The notes: generated by a model not told the origin, from the sequence alone. Counted from the first letter of the stretch, positions 17,752-27,409 are shown. The stretch: 42,400 bases of DNA from an uncultured Saprospiraceae bacterium (GCA_938022935.1 CALIHL010000136.1:1-42400); one strand, 5' to 3'. Translations and numbers: made by a program.

Positions 17752-18699
17752 ATGGATGAAATGATGAAAACGCAAGACGTAGAGCGCGTCCAAGGGACTC
17801 TTGATGCACTTAGTGAAGGGGTTTTGGGGTTTTTGGGCTCTTTTTCTAGTAGCCGTAAGATCCGAGACGAGTTCTCAAAGCTCAATATTAATAGCATTAA
17901 GCCCTATTTAGCTGATCTTGGCAATGCCAATGTATCTGATACACCACAGCTCTGCCTCTTACTTCAAGAGTTCTACACTAAGCAACACCCAGTCGTTTCT
18001 ATATTTTCCAATAAGGCAAAAAGAGAGATCCCACAATCATTTTGGGAAACCACGGTCAATCCCGTTATCATCACCAATCGTCCTATTGACAAGGCCGAAT
18101 ATGTCTCACAAATAGGTATACAGAAACACTTGTTTCCTGAAGACTTCGACTTTAACTCGCGAAGACACCTTAGACTTGGAGACTTAAGAAGTAATACAGA
18201 GAAGGCTGAAGTTATTCTACGTACGGCAGACTCAATCGTCATAGACTTATCTGTATTAAGACTGTCTGACAACTTGGGATCAACGACTTCAAGTACAGCA
18301 GGCCTTATGGTTGAAGAACTATGCATGATTGCTAAGTATGCGGGTGCATCTATCAATCTTAGAAGTATCATCATCAAAGGCTATGATCAAAATAATGATC
18401 AACATGATATGATGGCCAAGAACATAGCCCTATTCTTATATTATATCCTTGAAGGGTTTAAAATCAGACAAAACGAGAAGGCTCAGTCAGAGCAGTTACA
18501 ACGTTATAGCGTTCTTCCAGATCATGCTTCTGAAGAGATGGTGTTCATAGAGGATCAGAGAAGTGGGAGATGGTGGATAGAGCTTTACTCTGATGCAGCG
18601 GAAGAGAAAGTGAAGATGCCTTGTACGCGGAGAGATTACGATGATGCCTGCGAAAACAACATATCAGACAGGATCACATCTTTACTCGCTCTTGCTTAG
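17752..18699 (+). CDS. Arginase-fold (formimidoylglutamase-like) protein, probably non-catalytic
   Basis: A 315-residue cytoplasmic protein. Its second half follows a Bacteroidota-specific branch of the arginase/agmatinase/formimidoylglutamase family: YVSQIGIQKHLF, LRLGDLRSN, ADSIVIDLSVLRLSDN, MVEELCMIAKYAG, IALFLYYILEGF, and the C-terminal RSGRWWIELYSD with MPCTRRDYDDACENN. The arginase metal site normally needs GGxH and DxHxD motifs plus the SFDVDxxDP strand. The first two are not found, and the third reads VIDLSVLR, so manganese binding is probably lost. The N-terminal part is shorter than usual for the family. Convergent with murF 17 bases away. Start may be 17761 or 17764 given the promoter position. 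Family call fairly firm; function unknown. Confidence 0.7.
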   Translation: MDEMMKTQDVERVQGTLDALSEGVLGFLGSFSSSRKIRDEFSKLNINSIKPYLADLGNANVSDTPQLCLLLQEFYTKQHPVVSIFSNKAKREIPQSFWETTVNPVIITNRPIDKAEYVSQIGIQKHLFPEDFDFNSRRHLRLGDLRSNTEKAEVILRTADSIVIDLSVLRLSDNLGSTTSSTAGLMVEELCMIAKYAGASINLRSIIIKGYDQNNDQHDMMAKNIALFLYYILEGFKIRQNEKAQSEQLQRYSVLPDHASEEMVFIEDQRSGRWWIELYSDAAEEKVKMPCTRRDYDDACENNISDRITSLLALA

Positions 18700-18716
18700 T
18701 TAAAAGACTAAGTATC

Positions 18717-20009
18717 TTATAAGTAGGGGACTATTTTCTCCAACTGAACCCCTCGGCTGGCTTTTATAAGGATGTGATGATCTTCGATCTTACTTAACTC
18801 ATCACTATCGATTAACTCATGCACATTGTCAAAAGTCTGGAATGCTGAGTTGTCTAATTTGGCGAAAGCCCTGCCTACCAAGATGGCTTTCAGTCCTAAT
18901 GAAGTTAACAAGTCAGCCACCTCTCGATGGTACTGTTCTGACTTCTCTCCCAACTCAAGCATATCTCCAAGGATCATCAATACATGTCGTTCATCCTTCT
19001 CAAATGTCAATACGCTCGCCTTCATCGATGTGGGATTGGCATTGTAGGCATCTAAGACAATTACATTCTTTTTACTATGGATCACTTGTGACCTCATATT
19101 GGAGGGTCTATATGATTCTATCGCAAGGATGGCTTCTTTCGTGGACACATCGAAGTGGTATCCAATCGCCAAGCAAGCAGAGATGTTCTCTATGTTATAA
19201 TCTCCAGAAAGTTGAGTTTTTATATCATAAGTCTCTTGTTCAAAATCAAGCTTGAGCGTTAAGTGCTCATTATCACTATCTACAATTGTCAACTCTCCAT
19301 AAGCTCCCTTATAGGCGTGATAATCTATCGTATTGTTTGAGGTGTTTTTGATATCACATAGAAGTTCATCAGAAAGATTTAGAAAGAAAGTGCCATCGAT
19401 TGCATGGACATGATCAAACAACCTTCGCTTTTCTTGATAGACTCCTTCTTTTGAAACCAAGCCCTCCAAGTGCGATGCTCCTATGTTCGTTATGATACCA
19501 TGGTTAGGAACTCCAAGATCACATAACTCATCTATATCTCCTGGTTGATTGGTACCCATCTCGACTATGAGGATCTCCGCATCAGGATCAGCATTGAGCA
19601 AAGTAATTGGGACTCCGATGTGATTGTTATAGTTGCCTTTGGTAGCGCTCACTTTGTACTGAGTACTTAAGACTGCGTACAGCAACTCTTTAGTTGTCGT
19701 CTTACCATTAGAGCCAGTGATACCAATCACAGGTATCTTGAGCTGCGCTCTGTGGTACTTCGATAATAATTGTAATGTCTCCAAAGCATCATCCACAAAA
19801 ATGTACCTATCGTCATCTATGTCGTCTTTAGACAGATCTTGAACTACGACCTTGCTAGCTCCAGCTTCTAACGCCTGCTGAGCATACGAACTTCCGTTAA
19901 ATCTTTCTCCTACCAAACCAAAGAACATCTGTCCTTCTTGGATCGTCCGGGTATCGATTGATACACCGGTAGCGCTGAGATAGTGCTGATATAAATCTTT
20001 AATCTTCAA
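18717..20009 (-). CDS. murF: UDP-N-acetylmuramoyl-tripeptide--D-alanyl-D-alanine ligase
   Basis: Adds D-Ala-D-Ala to the UDP-MurNAc tripeptide, the last cytoplasmic step of peptidoglycan precursor synthesis. The 430 residues have the Mur ligase order: N-terminal domain with STDTR-like VSIDTRTIQEGQMFF (about residues 16-30), ATP-binding GITGSNGKTTTKELL (about 96-110), EMGTNQPGDIDEL (about 151-163), and the C-terminal domain with LDAYNANPTSM and ILGDMLELGEKS. The start codon is TTG at 20009; no ATG lies upstream in frame after the terminator. It follows gldJ on the same strand, as in other Bacteroidota, but a strong hairpin terminator lies between. Confidence 0.95.
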   Translation of the reverse strand: MKIKDLYQHYLSATGVSIDTRTIQEGQMFFGLVGERFNGSSYAQQALEAGASKVVVQDLSKDDIDDDRYIFVDDALETLQLLSKYHRAQLKIPVIGITGSNGKTTTKELLYAVLSTQYKVSATKGNYNNHIGVPITLLNADPDAEILIVEMGTNQPGDIDELCDLGVPNHGIITNIGASHLEGLVSKEGVYQEKRRLFDHVHAIDGTFFLNLSDELLCDIKNTSNNTIDYHAYKGAYGELTIVDSDNEHLTLKLDFEQETYDIKTQLSGDYNIENISACLAIGYHFDVSTKEAILAIESYRPSNMRSQVIHSKKNVIVLDAYNANPTSMKASVLTFEKDERHVLMILGDMLELGEKSEQYHREVADLLTSLGLKAILVGRAFAKLDNSAFQTFDNVHELIDSDELSKIEDHHILIKASRGVQLEKIVPYL

Positions 20010-20023
20010 TTGATATGGCTCTT

Positions 20024-20059
20024 ATAAAAAAGTCCCTGCAATATACATTGCAAGGACTT
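20024..20059 (-). terminator. Intrinsic terminator between gldJ and murF
   Basis: On the reverse strand AAGTCCTTGCAAT pairs with ATTGCAGGGACTT (one mismatch or wobble in the middle) around a 4-base loop and runs into TTTTTT. It lies 22 bases after the gldJ stop and only 15 bases before the murF TTG start. Confidence 0.85.
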
Positions 20060-20081
20060 GTATTTTGAATAGTCATTATGA

Positions 20082-21590
20082 CTACTTGTATTTTCTCTTT
20101 TTGCGCTTCTTGTCTTTGAATGTGTTTCCACCTGTATCTTCATTACCTGTTGGACCTCCTACTCTTGTCATCGCAGTTCTAAATCCAATCGTTCTTGAAG
20201 ATTTGTTTTGATCATAGAATCTTCTTGCAGATGGCGCTAACCAGTACAATCTGTCTGCCCATGATCCACCTTTGATAACTCTTGAGCTGTCACTGATCAA
20301 TGTAAACTGACCGTACTCATAGTCAACAAACTCGTCATCTCCGTCCTTATAATCTCTGGCATCTCCGGTTCTATAGTTCTGGCGTCCTTCTTCTTCAAGC
20401 TCTTCGTCTGTAACGTTTCTATATCTAAGTCTACCTAAAGAATCCTTCTCTAAGTATTCGCCATACTCATCTTTCATCACTTCTTTATACACGTTACCTC
20501 TGAACGGGTTTAAGTCATGATTCTCGGCATCGCTAAGCGTTGTACTTGTCAATGGTCTGTATACATCTTGTACCCACTCTGATACATTACCAGCCATGTT
20601 GTACAAGCCAAAATCGTTAGGCAAAAATGCAGTTACTGGAGCTGTCGTTGATGCGTTATCATTAAGATTTCCAGCAGTTCCCATATAGTCACCACGGCCT
20701 CTCTTAAAGTTAGCTAACATTCGACCTTGCTCACTCGTACGCTTCTGATATCTCGCTGAGTTACCATCCCAAGGATAGTATCTTCTTTGTGAGATCAAAG
20801 CATCTTTATCATTATCATGATTTCCTACAAGAGCCAATGCTGCATATTCCCATTCTGCCTCTGTTGGCAGTCTGAAAGTTGGTAGTAATATACCATCCTC
20901 ATAACGTACAGCTCTCTCTCCACCAGTCTGAAGATCTGGAAGATTCTTTCTTACGTTTGGTTCGTATTGTCCAGCCAAGTAAGCCTCTGTATCGAAAGAG
21001 TTGTCATCTTTTTGATCTGGCGTAGGATTTAATATTCCTCTATTCACAAGGATTGCTTCATTTACTGCATTGGTTCTCCACTTACAGTATTCTTGAGTTT
21101 GCTCCCAAGAGATACCAACCACTGGATATTCGTCATATGCAGGGTGTCTATAGTAAGTCTCTACCATAGGATCGTTGTATGACAGCTCGTCATACCATAC
21201 CTTTTCGTCTGGCATAGCATCTTGTGCCACCTCTGGGAATGATTCGTATACTCTGTTCAAGTAGTACACATATTCTTTCCAAGCGATGTTAGACACCTCA
21301 GTTTCATCCATGTAGAAAGATGACACGGTCACTCTTCTACTGATGTTGTTCCATTCGAATGTTACATCTTCATCAGTCTGACCCATAGCGAATGTTCCAC
21401 CTTGGATCAAAACAAGGTTAGGTGCAGTAGCTTGACCTTCGTACTCTAACTTCTCAAATCCTCCCCACTCTGTGTCATTGTACTTCCAACCTGTTGTTGA
21501 AGAATTGCCGTCTCCTGACTTTTTGTTGAAGAGGCTACATGATGTGATTGTACTCCCTATAATTAGGAGCAAGAAAAACTTATAGTTCAT
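20082..21590 (-). CDS. gldJ: Gliding motility / T9SS lipoprotein GldJ
   Basis: A 502-residue lipoprotein needed in Flavobacterium for gliding and for stability of the T9SS motor. The signal peptide ends in a lipobox, TITSC, with the lipidated Cys18. The rest is a formylglycine-generating-enzyme-type (FGE-sulfatase) fold: LIQGGTFAMGQ near residue 61, YPVVGISWEQTQEYC, LPTEAEWEYAALAL, YNMAGNVSEWVQDVY, VIKGGSWADR and TIGFRTAM. GldJ and GldK share this fold; the SSTTGWKYNDTEWGG segment just after the lipobox is the GldJ type, and the murF neighbour agrees. It lies 12 bases downstream of the porP/sprF-like gene, so the two form an operon. Confidence 0.88.
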   Translation of the reverse strand: MNYKFFLLLIIGSTITSCSLFNKKSGDGNSSTTGWKYNDTEWGGFEKLEYEGQATAPNLVLIQGGTFAMGQTDEDVTFEWNNISRRVTVSSFYMDETEVSNIAWKEYVYYLNRVYESFPEVAQDAMPDEKVWYDELSYNDPMVETYYRHPAYDEYPVVGISWEQTQEYCKWRTNAVNEAILVNRGILNPTPDQKDDNSFDTEAYLAGQYEPNVRKNLPDLQTGGERAVRYEDGILLPTFRLPTEAEWEYAALALVGNHDNDKDALISQRRYYPWDGNSARYQKRTSEQGRMLANFKRGRGDYMGTAGNLNDNASTTAPVTAFLPNDFGLYNMAGNVSEWVQDVYRPLTSTTLSDAENHDLNPFRGNVYKEVMKDEYGEYLEKDSLGRLRYRNVTDEELEEEGRQNYRTGDARDYKDGDDEFVDYEYGQFTLISDSSRVIKGGSWADRLYWLAPSARRFYDQNKSSRTIGFRTAMTRVGGPTGNEDTGGNTFKDKKRKKRKYK

Positions 21591-21602
21591 TTGGGTAATT
21601 AA

Positions 21603-22646
21603 TTATCTAAATATGCTAAAGCAATCTTCGTACCGAGATCGTTCCTTTTGTCGCCCACCGACATTTATCAGAACTCCAATCTCATGGCTTCCCGCTGTTC
21701 TTGTCACAAATGCGTCACTAATCGTCAGGTCGAAGCTATAACTGAACTTCACCCATTCAGAGCGAACACCAACGGAAAATATGGCAGCGTCCAGATTAGA
21801 GAGCGTATGTCTCAACCAAACTCCACCAAAAACTCGGTCTTGATTGTAAAGTACACCTGCGTTCAGCTGACTTAATCCTGCTTGCCTTGTAAACAAGACA
21901 CTCGGTGCAATAAACGACCCAAAACCCTCCTTATTGTAACCATCAAGGTCTATCTGCATTCCTGCGTGTATAATAAATCGAGTTGGCAGGCCAGTATAAG
22001 TGCCAGAATTGCTACTTCGGAACTTGTTGTCCGGATTATTTAGATGTTTCAAGGAGATCCCAACATAGAAATCCTTGCTATAGAAAAGGCCACCCACCGA
22101 GAGGTCAATGGCAAAGTTATTAAGTTGATCGGGCACTACTTCTGTGTTCGGTAGAAGCGTTCCTGGACCTCCCTCTATGCCTGTCGGCACCAACTGCTCA
22201 AAGAAAATCAGCTTGTCCCAATCCAATTGCGTTGAGATGATACCTCCTTCAAGACCCACACGTGCTCTCATGCCGTTGTCTAACTTCAGCTGATATGCAT
22301 AGACCCCTGTGATCTGATTGGTCTTAAGGATGCCCCGTCCAGCATCATCAGATAGGATCTGTAGACCAAATCCACTGTTTAAGTTCTCAAAGTACTGATC
22401 GTAAGAAGCTGCATATGATGTATAGACTTGAGGCCATGCGGGCCATTGGTTACGATAGTTGATTGAGACCTGCGCTTGGGTCGAGAGGCCGACTAAACCG
22501 GGGTTAAGTTGTATTGGTGCATTGTAAAATTGGCTAAAAACAGGATCTTGGGCTGACAGTTGAGTCGACATCACTATAAGAAGTGCGATAAGATATGTCA
22601 GTCGTTTGATCAGAGTTAAAGTGTTTTGTGTAGGACTTTCATTCAA
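21603..22646 (-). CDS. PorP/SprF family T9SS outer-membrane protein
   Basis: A 347-residue outer-membrane protein with a signal peptide ending near LSAQ (about residue 33) and the family opening DPVFSQFYNAPIQLNPGLVG, followed by INYRNQWPAW and then regular beta strands with GLQILSDDAGRG and a YAYQLKL strand. This is the PorP/SprF family: PorP is a core T9SS subunit linked to the PorKN ring, and SprF-type paralogs carry individual type B cargo such as SprB adhesin. Since it is joined to gldJ and divergent from porU-porV rather than paired with an adhesin, a core PorP-like role is favoured. The C-terminus, YEDCFSIFR, is slightly longer than a bare barrel end. Confidence 0.87.
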   Translation of the reverse strand: MNESPTQNTLTLIKRLTYLIALLIVMSTQLSAQDPVFSQFYNAPIQLNPGLVGLSTQAQVSINYRNQWPAWPQVYTSYAASYDQYFENLNSGFGLQILSDDAGRGILKTNQITGVYAYQLKLDNGMRARVGLEGGIISTQLDWDKLIFFEQLVPTGIEGGPGTLLPNTEVVPDQLNNFAIDLSVGGLFYSKDFYVGISLKHLNNPDNKFRSSNSGTYTGLPTRFIIHAGMQIDLDGYNKEGFGSFIAPSVLFTRQAGLSQLNAGVLYNQDRVFGGVWLRHTLSNLDAAIFSVGVRSEWVKFSYSFDLTISDAFVTRTAGSHEIGVLINVGGRQKERSRYEDCFSIFR

Positions 22647-22683
22647 TAATACTTAAATCTTAGCAATCGTTACAAACAACATA

Positions 22684-22691
22684 TAGATTTG
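22684..22691 (+). promoter_or_regulatory. -7 element TAGATTTG for porU
   Basis: Exact TAnnTTTG match 19 bases before the porU ATG, in the 64-base region between the divergent porP/sprF-like and porU genes. No -33 TTTG is clear, and no matching element is seen for the leftward transcript. Confidence 0.5.
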
Positions 22692-22710
22692 AACGTTCTT
22701 AATCCTACAA

Positions 22711-25700
22711 ATGGTAGTACAGCGTACATTGTTTATTATCCTTTTAACATTTTTGTGTTGTTCAACGCAGAACGGGATACTTGCACAATCGTCGCAAGAC
22801 ATTAATAACGTTCTTTCTTCTGGAAATATATATCGCATAGAAGTAAATCAACGTGGTGTCTATAAAATAACTGGCCGATGGCTTCTTGAAAACACAGATC
22901 AGGTACCCGCTCAGATAGCATTAAACTCTATTAAAGTATATGCAGTAAGATCAGGACCTCTACAACATGATACTAATTATGAGGACACAGAGCGGCTTGA
23001 GCAACTCTCGCTAAGTATCAATGATATTGACGATGATGGTATGTTCAGCTCCGCTGACGAAATACTTCTTTATACAGAAGGACCAGACAAATACAAGACA
23101 AACGAGACTAGTGGCCGCCAAGAACTGATCAAAAATCCTTTTTCAGATCAAAACTTTGTCTTCTTAACGATCGGAGGTTCTGACATGCAAAATAAAATAG
23201 CGGTTGAGACTGAGATAGCCAACATTGACAATCCGACTACAGAATATCTCTACACTTCCGTATATCACGAAGACAAGGTCAACTTGCTGGACAACTTTAG
23301 AAGCACACAGGGATCTGGGCAAGATTGGTACGGAGAGCAACTCACAAACATTAGTTCTTTTAGTCTTCAAGACAAATTAGAATGGCCAGAAAGTCCATTG
23401 AGAGATGTCAAGATCAACGCGACATTTGCAGGCAGAAGCAAGTCGAGAGAAACCATAACACTCTCTATCAATGAGCAACCATATAACATCGACTTCTCTC
23501 CAGTGAACACTACTGACATCGAAGCTTTGTATGCCAGGCAAGTTCGCCTACCGATTGACGTGGATCAACTTACCAAACAAGACGAACTGAATGTCAGTTT
23601 TTCTAAAGATGACCAAGACGCAAAGCTCTGGATAGATCAAGTGACAGTAGAAGGTATCAGCACAGCCCGCTATGACAACAAACCGCTTTACGCAAATAAC
23701 TTTCTAAATAAAAATGGAAGTGGAGCATACGATGGTTTAGCCATCTCATCGGCGCGAAACATTAAGATCTGGGATATAACTAATCCTTATGCGGTAATTG
23801 AAAAAAGAACATCTGTTGAAAACGCAACCTATGCTATAGGAATAGATGAATCGTCAACACAAGAGTTCATTGTTTTTTCTGAAAGTGACATTATAGAACC
23901 AATATCAGTCACTCCGCTTTCTTCAAATGATATTTTAGAAAAAGGGAATGTTGATCTGATCATTATAACACCAGAACTATTCATAGAAAGCGCCGTGCAG
24001 CTTCAAGCACACCGATTAGCCAATGATGAACTTAGCAGCTTCATTGTAACGCCTCAAGAAATATATGATCTGTATAGCAGTGGCAGGCAGGACCCTTCTG
24101 CTTTACGCAACTACATCAGAGATCTTTATAGATCCTACGCTTCATTTAAGTATGTGATCTTGTTGGGTGATGCGACATTTGATTATCGCCACATCAATAA
24201 AGAATACCCTAATGATAACTTTGTCCCCACCTTTGAAACGTTCAACTCATTAGACCCCCTACTCTCTTTTCCGTCTGATGACTACTATGCTCTACTCGAT
24301 GACGATGAAAGCGGTATCCTCAAAGGAGATCTTGATATAAGTGTAGGCCGCATCACTGTTAGAAATACCACAGAAGCAAATGATGTAATCAACAAGATCA
24401 TCTCTTATGATACGCAGAACAACGAGGAGGGCATTGACAATTGGAAGACACAAGTAGTATTCTTAGCTGATGATGAAGACAACAATCTTCATGTCAATGA
24501 TGCTGACATCATAGCAAACGAAGTAGCAAAGGAGTTCCCCTTAGTCAACCAAGAGAAAATATACTTTGATGCTTTTAGACAAGAGTCGACGCCGGGTGGC
24601 AATAGATATCCAACTGCAACAGAAAGATTAAACACGGTGGTTGATCAAGGCGCTTTAATTATTAATTACCTTGGTCATGGTGGGCCAACTGGCTGGGCTC
24701 AAGAGCGAGTTTTAAAAATCGATGATATCAATAGCTGGAACAACTTTGACAGACTTCCTCTGATTGTAACAGCAACTTGTTCTTTCACGGGATTTGATGA
24801 TCCATCGACAACCACTGCAGGAGAAGCTACACTATTAAATCCATCTGGTGGTGCACTTTCATTATTTACGACAGTGCGATCGGTGTATGCTTCTAAGAAT
24901 TTCCAATTGACAAGATCTGTCTTTAGGCAAATGTTTAAAAAAGAAGATGGAGAGTTTTTAAGAATAGGAGAGATCATGCGACGCGCTAAGAATGATAATC
25001 CATCTGACAACTCAAACGCTCGGAAGTTTTTTCTAATTGGAGATCCTACGATTAAACTATCAGTGCCTCCATTAGAGATTATAACAGATCGCATCAATGG
25101 TGTATCATTCTCAGATAATGAAGAGACAAGAGTTAGCGCCCTGGACCCTGTCTTACTCAATGCTTCAGTACGATCCGCTCAAGGAGAAATAATAAGTGAT
25201 TATAATGGACTTGTGGACATAGTGATCTATGACAAGCCAACCGAGACAAGAACGATTGCAAATGACAATAGAAGTTTTGTAAAATCTTACAAGACGCAAC
25301 GCAATGTCATCTATAGAGGTAGAACAAGAGTGGAGAATGGAAAGATCAATGTTTCATTTACCGTTCCGGTAGACATAGACTACTCGATTGGGGCATCTAA
25401 GATCTCTTACTACGCAGTCTCGGATGACTATGGAGATGCAGCAGGCTTCTCAGAGCAACTCATACTTGGAGGCACCGCAGTCAACCCTATTGTTGATGAT
25501 CAACCACCATTGATCCAAGCATATCTAAACGATAGAACATTTACGAACGATAGTGAAGTGCCACGATCTAATCTTGTGATTGTAGATCTAACGGATGACT
25601 TTGGGCTCAACCTAAGCAGTACTGGCATCGGGCATGAGATCACAGCAACTTTAGATGGTGACTCTAAGACGACCTTGTTTCTGAACGAGCTGTTAGAAGG

Positions 25701-26145
25701 TCGTTTGGATGATCAAAGATCAGGCACTTTAGTCTTTAACATAGATGACTTGACTATTGGGCCGCATACTCTGACCGTAAAGGCATTTGACGTGGCCAAT
25801 AATGTTGGAGAAACAACGATCTCCTTCATTGTGAGCGATGACATAGAAAGAACAATCTTATCAATAGAGAATAGCCCTAACCCAGCAAAGGACCAAACCA
25901 CCTTCGCGATAAAGCATGATATCATAGATGACCATATCAATGTCACGATGGACGTCTATAACCTCAGTGGCCAATTAATAGAATCACTAAAGAGGAAAGC
26001 TATCTCAAGAGATGGTATTATTGAGTTAGATTGGAGGCCATATCATGCAAAGGCAGGAACGTTTGTATGTTATTTTACGCTTATATCTGATTCCACTGGA
26101 GATAATCGGTTGTCAGCAGCCAAAAAAGTAACCTTACTAAAATAA
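22711..26145 (+). CDS. porU: T9SS C-terminal signal peptidase PorU (gingipain-family C25)
   Basis: A 1144-residue surface protease that removes the C-terminal sorting domain of T9SS cargo and transfers the cargo to anionic lipopolysaccharide. The signal peptide ends near LAQS (about residue 27). The C25 catalytic domain spans about residues 420-790: YVILLGDATFDYR, SDDYYALLDDDE, the catalytic His656 in YLGHGGPTGW and Cys690 in TATCSFTGFDDP. Ig-like strands follow, and the last about 90 residues (SIENSPNPAKDQTTF, DVYNLSGQLIESL) form a type A CTD, which PorU keeps. It is followed by porV after 49 bases. Length and both active-site residues are as expected for the family. Confidence 0.95.
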   Translation: MVVQRTLFIILLTFLCCSTQNGILAQSSQDINNVLSSGNIYRIEVNQRGVYKITGRWLLENTDQVPAQIALNSIKVYAVRSGPLQHDTNYEDTERLEQLSLSINDIDDDGMFSSADEILLYTEGPDKYKTNETSGRQELIKNPFSDQNFVFLTIGGSDMQNKIAVETEIANIDNPTTEYLYTSVYHEDKVNLLDNFRSTQGSGQDWYGEQLTNISSFSLQDKLEWPESPLRDVKINATFAGRSKSRETITLSINEQPYNIDFSPVNTTDIEALYARQVRLPIDVDQLTKQDELNVSFSKDDQDAKLWIDQVTVEGISTARYDNKPLYANNFLNKNGSGAYDGLAISSARNIKIWDITNPYAVIEKRTSVENATYAIGIDESSTQEFIVFSESDIIEPISVTPLSSNDILEKGNVDLIIITPELFIESAVQLQAHRLANDELSSFIVTPQEIYDLYSSGRQDPSALRNYIRDLYRSYASFKYVILLGDATFDYRHINKEYPNDNFVPTFETFNSLDPLLSFPSDDYYALLDDDESGILKGDLDISVGRITVRNTTEANDVINKIISYDTQNNEEGIDNWKTQVVFLADDEDNNLHVNDADIIANEVAKEFPLVNQEKIYFDAFRQESTPGGNRYPTATERLNTVVDQGALIINYLGHGGPTGWAQERVLKIDDINSWNNFDRLPLIVTATCSFTGFDDPSTTTAGEATLLNPSGGALSLFTTVRSVYASKNFQLTRSVFRQMFKKEDGEFLRIGEIMRRAKNDNPSDNSNARKFFLIGDPTIKLSVPPLEIITDRINGVSFSDNEETRVSALDPVLLNASVRSAQGEIISDYNGLVDIVIYDKPTETRTIANDNRSFVKSYKTQRNVIYRGRTRVENGKINVSFTVPVDIDYSIGASKISYYAVSDDYGDAAGFSEQLILGGTAVNPIVDDQPPLIQAYLNDRTFTNDSEVPRSNLVIVDLTDDFGLNLSSTGIGHEITATLDGDSKTTLFLNELLEGRLDDQRSGTLVFNIDDLTIGPHTLTVKAFDVANNVGETTISFIVSDDIERTILSIENSPNPAKDQTTFAIKHDIIDDHINVTMDVYNLSGQLIESLKRKAISRDGIIELDWRPYHAKAGTFVCYFTLISDSTGDNRLSAAKKVTLLK

Positions 26146-26194
26146 TTGTGCTCTCTTAAGAGTTCCTTACCTATATTTTAACAATCACCATCTA

Positions 26195-27409
26195 ATGAAG
26201 TCGAATTTACTATCAATCATATATTGTATCCTTCTTTCTTTCTCTATCGCTCAAGTTGAAGCTCAAGTTATATGGAATCCAGAAGCACAATGCGCCACAG
26301 ATGTGAATGGACAATGTGTACCTAACACACTATTATCAGCTGTTCCGTTTTTGACGATTATACCAGATGCGATAGGCGGTGGTATGGGAGATGCAGGTGG
26401 AGCAACGGCTGTTAACCCTTATTCGATGCACTACAACTCATCAAAACTTGCTTTCGCAGATAGAGAGTCCAGTTTTGGTTTGTCATATACGCCATGGTTA
26501 AGAAACCTTGGTTTGACTGATGTCTTCTTAGCGTACATCGGTGGTTACAAAAGAATCAGTGATCAAGAGACCTTTGGAGGATCGTTCAGATACTTCTCAT
26601 TGGGTGAGATCAACTTTACAGATATCAATGGTGGGCCATTAGGTAGCGGTCAGCCACGTGAGTTTGAATTAACTGCAGCCTATGCAAGAAAGCTCTCTCC
26701 GAAATTATCAGCTGCAGTAGGTGCCAAGTTTATCTACTCAAACCTTGCTTCTGGTCAATCTATCGGTACGATCGATGTGACATCAGGTAAGGCTTTTGCT
26801 GCTGACATCAGCATGACATATCACTCTAACCCGGACCTAAGGGGCATCGGTACTGATTTTGCTTTTGCAGCTTCAGTTACTAACCTCGGTAGTAAGATAT
26901 CCTATACAGCAAGTGCAGCGAGAGAGTTTATCCCTGCTAACCTTAGATTGGCAACAGCCTACAAGATGAACATGGATGAGTACAACACTGTGACATTCGC
27001 GTTAGATCTCAATAAGCTATTGGTTCCTACACCTTATCCATTTGGTCATCCAGAGTTTGATGACGATGGAGATGGTACTGCCGATTACAGACAGAAGTCG
27101 ACATTTGGTGGTTTGTTTGGATCATTTGCAGATGCACCAGGTGGCTTTGGCGAAGAGCTTAAGGAGTTCGCTATCTCTATCGGTGCTGAGTACTGGTATG
27201 ATCAACAATTTGCCGTGAGAGCGGGATATTTCTATGAGAACGCGCTTAAAGGAGACAGACAATATCTTACAATCGGTCTTGGCTTAAAGTACAATGTTAT
27301 CGGTATCGATATCGCTTATCTTGCACCTACTAACTCGCAGCGTAGTCCATTGGACAACACGTTGAGATTTAGCTTTACGTTTAACGGATTCGGCGACGAC
27401 GCCCAGTAG
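26195..27409 (+). CDS. porV: T9SS outer-membrane shuttle protein PorV
   Basis: A 404-residue FadL-like 14-stranded outer-membrane barrel. PorV collects cargo from the SprA translocon and delivers it to PorU. The signal peptide ends near VEAQ (about residue 24). Family landmarks follow: LTIIPDAIGGGMGDAGGAT (about residues 53-71), NPYSMHYNSSKLAF, SYTPWLRNLGLTDV, and strands ending FSFTFNGFGDDAQ. It lies 49 bases after porU, consistent with a porU-porV operon as in other Bacteroidota. Its stop codon directly abuts the stop of the convergent DUF2490 gene, with no room for a terminator between them. Confidence 0.95.
   Translation: MKSNLLSIIYCILLSFSIAQVEAQVIWNPEAQCATDVNGQCVPNTLLSAVPFLTIIPDAIGGGMGDAGGATAVNPYSMHYNSSKLAFADRESSFGLSYTPWLRNLGLTDVFLAYIGGYKRISDQETFGGSFRYFSLGEINFTDINGGPLGSGQPREFELTAAYARKLSPKLSAAVGAKFIYSNLASGQSIGTIDVTSGKAFAADISMTYHSNPDLRGIGTDFAFAASVTNLGSKISYTASAAREFIPANLRLATAYKMNMDEYNTVTFALDLNKLLVPTPYPFGHPEFDDDGDGTADYRQKSTFGGLFGSFADAPGGFGEELKEFAISIGAEYWYDQQFAVRAGYFYENALKGDRQYLTIGLGLKYNVIGIDIAYLAPTNSQRSPLDNTLRFSFTFNGFGDDAQ

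Noticed and set aside
18695-18712. CTTAGT...ACTAAG hairpin between the arginase-fold gene and murF
   Set aside because: A six-base stem without a T-run on either strand, overlapping the stop codon; too weak to call a terminator.
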